DNA from: Actinomycetes bacterium
GTDB taxonomy: Bacteria > Actinomycetota > Actinomycetes > Mycobacteriales > Mycobacteriaceae
Assembly (NCBI GenBank): GCA_023418505.1
Contig: JAEZZR010000011.1
Span: 124,001-188,000, forward strand
Direction: 5' to 3'
Length of the DNA: 64,000 nucleotides
The notes beneath the pieces were generated by a model. That model saw nothing but the letters and a program-made list of their open reading frames with translations. It was not told the DNA's origin and made no database searches. The translations under genes and the position numbers were made by a program. This document shows, one piece after another, positions 57,611 to 64,000 of this stretch. Each line of letters begins with the position of its first letter. The stretch's first letter is position 1.

Positions 57611-58925
57611 GTGCACCCAGTCTTACGTGCCACTCACCGATTCCGCCCGGTTGCGGGGTACTCTCTCCGACGACGGCGTGTTCCGGTGCTTCAACATTCC
57701 ATACGCCACCGCCGAATACCGGCAGCCCGCCCAGCCAGCGCCGCTGCACGACCACGATGGCACCACGCGTCCCAGCGCCCCGCCCGACAACCCAATGGTC
57801 TTAAGTGTGTGCGCCCCACTGCACCGCAAAAATCTGCCCATCATGGTGTGGCTCCACGGCGGCCGTTACGAAGAAGGCCACCCTTCCGAGCCCTGGGCAG
57901 ATCCAGGAAAGTTAGCTCACGACGGAGTACTGACTATTTCCCTGGGCTATCGCAAACGCTTCTCTGGCTTTTGGCCGTGGCGCGAGGGACACGGCATCGA
58001 GCAATTCCCCGCGCTGCAGGATCTGCAGCTGGCATTGCAGTGGATTCGCACCCACGCGCCTACCTTTGGTGGTGATATTTCGAATGTCACGGTAGTGGGA
58101 CAATCCGCCGGCGCTGGCATTGCCTTGTTGCTGGCCTCGGATCCACGGCATGCGGATATGATCCAGCGGGCGGTTGCCATGTCGCCGGCATTTTCTTGGG
58201 CGGCTTATAACCGGCAATATCCCCTATCCCCGCGGCGTTTGGCTCTCGGTTTGCCGCTCGCGCTCGCCCGCAAACCTATGCCGCGCCTGTATCAATTCGC
58301 TGCCCAGTTCTGCCCTTCGGATACATTGGTGGGCCCGCGCATAAGTAACTATCAGCCCCGGGTGCCGGTGCTGGTCACCACTACCTCCGAGGAGTTCCAT
58401 TTCGCTGCAGAGGTCAAAGCGGTGGAACGTTTGCCAAAAATTATCGCTAGCGCCTATACCGCGTTTCGTCGTTTACGTCGCAGCCCCGGCGAACGCTGGT
58501 CAATTCTGCCCACAGGGCTATCCCAGCAATCCTTCGGGGATGCGGTTTCGGATGCGACGATTCGTCGTCATGCTATCGCTATTGACTACCTGCACCGGCA
58601 AGCAAACATCCCCGTGTGGACGATGGAATTTCGCCCTGGCGAGGGCGAGGGTATTGGACCGGATGGTTTGCCGACCTCCGGTGCGCCCCACTGCATCGAT
58701 ATTCGTCGCCTGTTCGGCTTAGAAGCACACCATCCTTTTTATGAGGTGGTGCGCCAGTTCCTCGATGGTAACCAGAAGCTACCCAACAACCAGGTGTTTT
58801 ACGGCGCGGGAGCGAAAGCCACCACCGAGATCGATCCGCAATTGTGGGACGAGGTGCGCCAACGGTTTAGAAGCTCATTGCCACTTGGAACAGCTGGTAG
58901 GCCACCAGCAACGTCAGGATCGTAA
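57609..58925 (+). CDS. Carboxylesterase type B family protein
   Basis: 438 aa. An alpha/beta hydrolase with LPIMVWLHGGRYEEGHPSEPW (oxyanion hole), EQFPALQDLQLALQWIRTHAPTFGGDISNVTVVGQSAGAGIALLLASDP (nucleophile Ser in GQSAG) and SGAPHCIDIRRLFG (candidate catalytic His). No signal peptide. Shorter than most type B esterases. Its 3' end overlaps a convergent 42-aa ORF by 59 nt. Substrate unknown. Confidence 0.85.
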   Translation: MCTQSYVPLTDSARLRGTLSDDGVFRCFNIPYATAEYRQPAQPAPLHDHDGTTRPSAPPDNPMVLSVCAPLHRKNLPIMVWLHGGRYEEGHPSEPWADPGKLAHDGVLTISLGYRKRFSGFWPWREGHGIEQFPALQDLQLALQWIRTHAPTFGGDISNVTVVGQSAGAGIALLLASDPRHADMIQRAVAMSPAFSWAAYNRQYPLSPRRLALGLPLALARKPMPRLYQFAAQFCPSDTLVGPRISNYQPRVPVLVTTTSEEFHFAAEVKAVERLPKIIASAYTAFRRLRRSPGERWSILPTGLSQQSFGDAVSDATIRRHAIAIDYLHRQANIPVWTMEFRPGEGEGIGPDGLPTSGAPHCIDIRRLFGLEAHHPFYEVVRQFLDGNQKLPNNQVFYGAGAKATTEIDPQLWDEVRQRFRSSLPLGTAGRPPATSGS

Positions 58926-58995
58926 TCAGTACCGCCCAGACGATACGGTATTTCTCTAAGTAATTTGGATCGCGGTCATCGTCTTTCTTACTCAT
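58867..58995 (-). CDS. 42-aa single-helix membrane protein
   Basis: An ATG at 58995 begins MSKKDDDRDPNYLEKYR, followed by a membrane helix (IVWAVLITILTLLVAYQLF) and QVAMSF. The charged amino end followed by one helix is typical of genuine small membrane proteins. Its last third overlaps the esterase 3' end antisense. Codon choice is not obviously biased by the overlapping gene. Function unknown. Confidence 0.5.
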   Translation of the reverse strand: MSKKDDDRDPNYLEKYRIVWAVLITILTLLVAYQLFQVAMSF

Positions 58996-59029
58996 GCATC
59001 CATCATGCCTGCTGCCGCGAACTCAGTGC

Positions 59030-59035
59030 TACCTT
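59030..59035 (+). promoter_or_regulatory. Probable -10 element of the PH-domain pair (leaderless)
   Basis: TACCTT, 7 nt before the ATG at 59043. Confidence 0.4.
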
Positions 59036-59042
59036 ATTAATC

Positions 59043-59540
59043 ATGAGCCAGCAGGTAACACTAGATGTGTTAAATCCCGATAACCCGGAACTAACGCCAG
59101 TTTCTTTCAAACTAGCCACGGTGCGTCGCCTCAGTGACGCGGCGTTTTTCCTGCCGGTCTTTATTGCCTTGGTGGTGCTCACTTTCGTCCTTAGCCCGTG
59201 GTTTGCCCTCGGCGCAGCAGTCACGCTGGTGGTCTGGGGTGTCTTGTGGTGGTTCCACGGCCGAATGGTCACCGCGCATCGCTATCGGGAAGATGAGGAC
59301 GACTTCATCGTCGCCAGCGGACGTTGGTGGCGCAGCGTCACGGTCGTACCTTACGGCCGCATCCAATTCGTTGACCTCGATGAAGGCCCCTTGCTGCGCC
59401 TGTTCGGCCTGGCCACACTGAAATTGAAAACTGCTTCAGCCAGCTCCGATGCTGCCGTGACCGGAGTGGAGCGCCAAGAAGCGCAGCTGATTCGTCAGCG
59501 CCTATCCGAAAAAGCGCGCGATCGGATGGCGGGGCTGTAA
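59043..59540 (+). CDS. PH domain-containing membrane protein (YdbS-like)
   Basis: 165 aa from the ATG at 59043. Two TM helices (~35-75) are followed by a bacterial PH domain: HRYREDEDDFIVASGRWWRSVTVVPYGRIQFVDLDEGPLLRLFGLATLKLKTAS. This matches the YdbS family, which works with YdbT-type proteins; the next gene is of that type and 6 nt away. Role in envelope stress or lipids is suggested for relatives. Confidence 0.87.
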   Translation: MSQQVTLDVLNPDNPELTPVSFKLATVRRLSDAAFFLPVFIALVVLTFVLSPWFALGAAVTLVVWGVLWWFHGRMVTAHRYREDEDDFIVASGRWWRSVTVVPYGRIQFVDLDEGPLLRLFGLATLKLKTASASSDAAVTGVERQEAQLIRQRLSEKARDRMAGL

Positions 59541-59546
59541 ACACCG

Positions 59547-60944
59547 ATGTCTCATACTGAATTTCGTAGTGGCCGGCACCGCGTGCATCCGCTCACGCCG
59601 ATTCTTACCAGTTTCGGCATTGTGTGGGCCGCGATTCTGTTCGCGCTGTTCAACATCACGTCCTGGTGGAGCACCGCCGTACAGGTCTACAGCGATCACG
59701 TGCTTGTGGGTTGGCTGCTCACCATCGCCGGCTTGATCCTGTTGCTCGCCGTCCTGGCATTAGGTAGCTGGGTCTCCTGGCGCTTTCGGTTCTTTGAGCT
59801 TGCCGACGACGAGGTGCGCATCGGCCACGGCTGGATCGTCCGCTCGCGGCGTAGCGCTCGGTTCGATCGCGTCCAAGCCATCGACATCAACCAGCCGCTG
59901 CTCGCGCGTCCGCTGGGTCTGGCTGAATTGAAGATCGAAACTGCTGGTGGCGATGATTCGGATCTCACCATCAAGTTCCTCAAACTCGATCAGGCACAGC
60001 AGCTACAGCAGCAGATTTTGGCGGTGAGCGAGGCAACAGAAGACACAGAAGAAACCCCAGAATCCCACTCCACCCCTCTCCACGGCCCGATTAACACGGG
60101 CACATTGTGGGGCAGTGAAGCCCTCAGTGGCTTGGTGTTCTTCCTTGGTGTTGCCATCGCGATCTTCGTGGTAGTCGCCATAGCTGCACTGGCTATCTTC
60201 CTCCACGGTCTGATCACAGGCGAGCCACTAATCGACGCCTCAACATTAGTAGCCAGCGCCGGTGGCATTCTGCTGGGCGTGGGTATTGGTATCGGTGCCA
60301 TCGTGGTCACGGGTGTCGCAGCGATCGTCGCCAGCTGGAATACCGAGCACGACTTCACGTTGGCTGCCGACGACCACGAACGTCGCCTCCAGATCTCCGC
60401 GGGCCTAACCAGTACCCGGAAACAAACAGTCCCCTTCGACCGCGTCCACGGCCTGAAAGAAATTCGCCCATTGTGGTGGCGGCCGGCTCAGTGGTCGCAG
60501 GTCAAGATGCTGGTGGCCGGCTATGCAGCCACTGCCGAAAAGACCACTACTCTGCTGCCGGTAGCGAAATACGACCAAACCAACACAGTCATTGATGCAG
60601 TGCTGCACCGCGTGGCTGAACCAGAATCTGTCTCCCCAGCACAGTGGCATTCGCCCCGGCGTGCGTGGTGGCTGTCCCCGATTGATCTGCGTCAACAAAG
60701 TGTTCGGGTGGATCCGCGGGGCATCGAGATCACGCTGGGTCGGTTTTGGGCGCGGCGCATTTATATTCCTTGGCAACGCGTGCAGGGCTACACAGTGCTC
60801 ACATCGCCATTGCGTCGTCTAGCAAACGTGGTTGATGTGCAGGTGGATCTGGTGCCTGGTCCGATTACGGCGATTGCGCGGGAGCTGTCGCCGGAAGATG
60901 CGCAGCAGTTTGTTGCAGAGCTGAGTAAATATAAGGCAGCCTAA
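59547..60944 (+). CDS. PH domain-containing membrane protein (YdbT-like)
   Basis: 465 aa with two or more PH-like domains: RIGHGWIVRSRRSARFDRVQAIDINQPLLARPLGLAELKIETAGG, and a later RLQISAGLTSTRKQTVPFDRVHGLKEIRPLWWRPAQWSQVKM. A third unit near the end is RFWARRIYIPWQRVQGYTVLTSPLRRLANVVDVQVD. Four TM helices lie between them. Operon partner of the preceding PH protein. Confidence 0.87.
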   Translation: MSHTEFRSGRHRVHPLTPILTSFGIVWAAILFALFNITSWWSTAVQVYSDHVLVGWLLTIAGLILLLAVLALGSWVSWRFRFFELADDEVRIGHGWIVRSRRSARFDRVQAIDINQPLLARPLGLAELKIETAGGDDSDLTIKFLKLDQAQQLQQQILAVSEATEDTEETPESHSTPLHGPINTGTLWGSEALSGLVFFLGVAIAIFVVVAIAALAIFLHGLITGEPLIDASTLVASAGGILLGVGIGIGAIVVTGVAAIVASWNTEHDFTLAADDHERRLQISAGLTSTRKQTVPFDRVHGLKEIRPLWWRPAQWSQVKMLVAGYAATAEKTTTLLPVAKYDQTNTVIDAVLHRVAEPESVSPAQWHSPRRAWWLSPIDLRQQSVRVDPRGIEITLGRFWARRIYIPWQRVQGYTVLTSPLRRLANVVDVQVDLVPGPITAIARELSPEDAQQFVAELSKYKAA

Positions 60945-60981
60945 TTCACATGGGGGCGCGTTTTTCTCTACGGTGGTAGCC

Positions 60982-62752
<1,771 letters not shown>

Positions 62753-62760
<8 letters not shown>

Positions 62761-64000
62761 AGCAGACGACATCCTGATTTCCGAGTTCCTGCGCACCCTA
62801 CCCCAGCAGCGTTTCTTCGCTGACAAGGCTGCCACCGCCCACGAGCTCGAGGTACTCACTTCGTTTAAGATTCCAGGCGGGGATCCGTTTCAGCTTGAGA
62901 TTTTCTTCCTGCGCTTGACGACGGATGCCGATTCAGCCCACTATTTGGTCCCCGTGGCGTGGTCAGATCGTCCTTTGGAGGGCGTGGTTGAGGGCATCGA
63001 CACTGCCACTATTCCGGTTTTAGTAGCTACCGACGACGCCATTGGCTTCGATGCCCTTGCCCACCCGGAGACCATCACTGCTTTGGGGCGCCACCTGGCT
63101 ACCCAGGGCGAACTGGGAGCGATGAAGCTGCGCACGGTGCCTGGTGCCGATACCTCGGTAATCGAGGCTTTGGACAACGGTCGCCCGATGGGTGCCGAGC
63201 AGTCCAACACCTCGGTGATCTTCGACGACGCCGTAATGTGCAAGTTCTTCCGTCGCGTCCATGCGGGCACGAATGCAGACGTAGAGCTGCTCAGCGCCCT
63301 GTCCGAGCACAATAACGAAAACGTGCCGGAACTATTCGGTTGGCTGGAGCTGGAACTCGATGGCGAGCAGTACACCACCGCCATGCTGCAGCAGTTCGTA
63401 CCAAATTCCGCTGATGGCTGGGCGATGGCGCTCACTGCCGTGCGCGACACCATCCGCGATTTCGAAACTCCGCTGGATCAGTTGGGCACGGATTTCGCGA
63501 CCGAATCCCAGGGTCTGGGTGCTGCCGTGGCTTCCGTCCATGCTGGTTTGAAGGATGCGCTGCCCGATCAAGGTACGGTTTCTGGCGACGAGCTCGTGGC
63601 TCCGATGCTCAGCCGATTGGAGCACGTCTGTGGTGTGGTGCCTCAGATCGCCGAGATCCGTGAGCAGGCTGCCACGGTCTTCGAAGCAGCAGCTGGCGAA
63701 ACCACCAGCGTGCCAGTGCAACGCATTCATGGCGATCTGCACCTTGGCCAAGTGTTGCGCACGCCGCGGGAATGGCTGCTCATCGACTTCGAGGGTGAAC
63801 CTAGCCGTCCGTGGGATCAGCGTCGTCTGCCTGATCACCCTTTGCGCGACATTGCGGGCATGTTGCGTTCTTTCGATTACGCAGCACACTTCCCGCTACT
63901 GACCGGCCGCGATAATTTCCCAGATTCGCAGTCGCGAGTTGCCGAGTGGGCCGAGCGCAACATTGATGCCTTCTTGGCTGGCTACGCCGAAGTCTCCGGC
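62753..64000 (+). CDS. mak: Maltokinase, amino-terminal part (runs off the window)
   Basis: 416 codons visible, open at the right edge. Kinase motifs are VQRIHGDLHLGQVLRTPREWLLIDFEGEP and SRPWDQRRLPDHPLRDIAGMLRSFDYA, the signature of the TreS-linked maltokinases (Pep2/Mak). It phosphorylates maltose to maltose 1-phosphate with ATP. The start ATG overlaps the treS stop (ATGCCTAA), indicating coupling and probable TreS-Mak partnership. Confidence 0.93.

Overview
The window looks like a chromosomal segment of a mycolate-group actinobacterium, most probably a Corynebacterium. Supporting signs are the glnA2-glnE pair, a homodimeric-type aceE next to a DUF3052 gene, a FadD15-type acyl-CoA synthetase, the treS-maltokinase pair, the hemW-hrcA-dnaJ-rsmE-phoH-ybeY-era-recO-uppS block, zur beside uppS, and many genes whose -10 hexamer lies about 7 nt before the start codon (leaderless transcripts). 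Base composition is intermediate by eye. I see no insertion sequence, prophage or CRISPR array.

Layout. 1-12.5 kb: nitrogen assimilation (glnE fragment, glnA2), panB, a CYTH-CHAD polyphosphate-type protein, DoxX, a degenerate galactokinase-like protein, RNase P RNA, a histidine phosphatase, Nif3, HAD and LMW-PTP phosphatases, GtrA, SURF1 and a membrane-anchored protein. 12.5-18.4 kb: an unusual urease operon, ureA - His-tailed gene - ureBC fusion - ureF - ureG - ureD, with no ureE. 18.4-22.5 kb: tRNA-Val, DUF3052, aceE and a carrier-protein-like gene lacking its attachment serine. 22.5-29 kb: an MFS transporter, an HNH endonuclease, a serine hydrolase, a TcyP-type cystine symporter preceded by a short ORF ending in Cys-Cys, tRNA-Met and a ribokinase-family kinase.

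29-33.3 kb: an FtsX-type ABC exporter divergent from a two-component system, sharing an intergenic region with a perfect 18-bp palindrome. Two related 2-TM small proteins follow tail to tail, then tRNA-Asn. 33.4-42.7 kb: dnaG, a secreted RNase Sa/barnase-type nuclease, dgt, a TPM-domain protein, two hypotheticals, glyS and zur. 42.7-51.6 kb: the minus-strand block uppS-recO-era-ybeY-phoH-rsmE-dnaJ2-hrcA-hemW plus one hypothetical. 51.7-64 kb: fadD15, malQ, brnQ, two coupled tiny membrane ORFs, an esterase, a 42-aa membrane ORF, two PH-domain membrane proteins, treS and the first part of the maltokinase gene.

The most interesting system is the urease operon. The beta and alpha subunits are one polypeptide. 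The nickel chaperone gene ureE is absent, and a 256-aa protein with a His-rich tail, possibly related to class II (CbiX-type) chelatases, sits between ureA and ureBC. It is a candidate alternative nickel-delivery factor. Second is a probable cysteine-sensing leader peptide in front of the cystine transporter gene. All functional statements are from reading the sequence; no database search was run.
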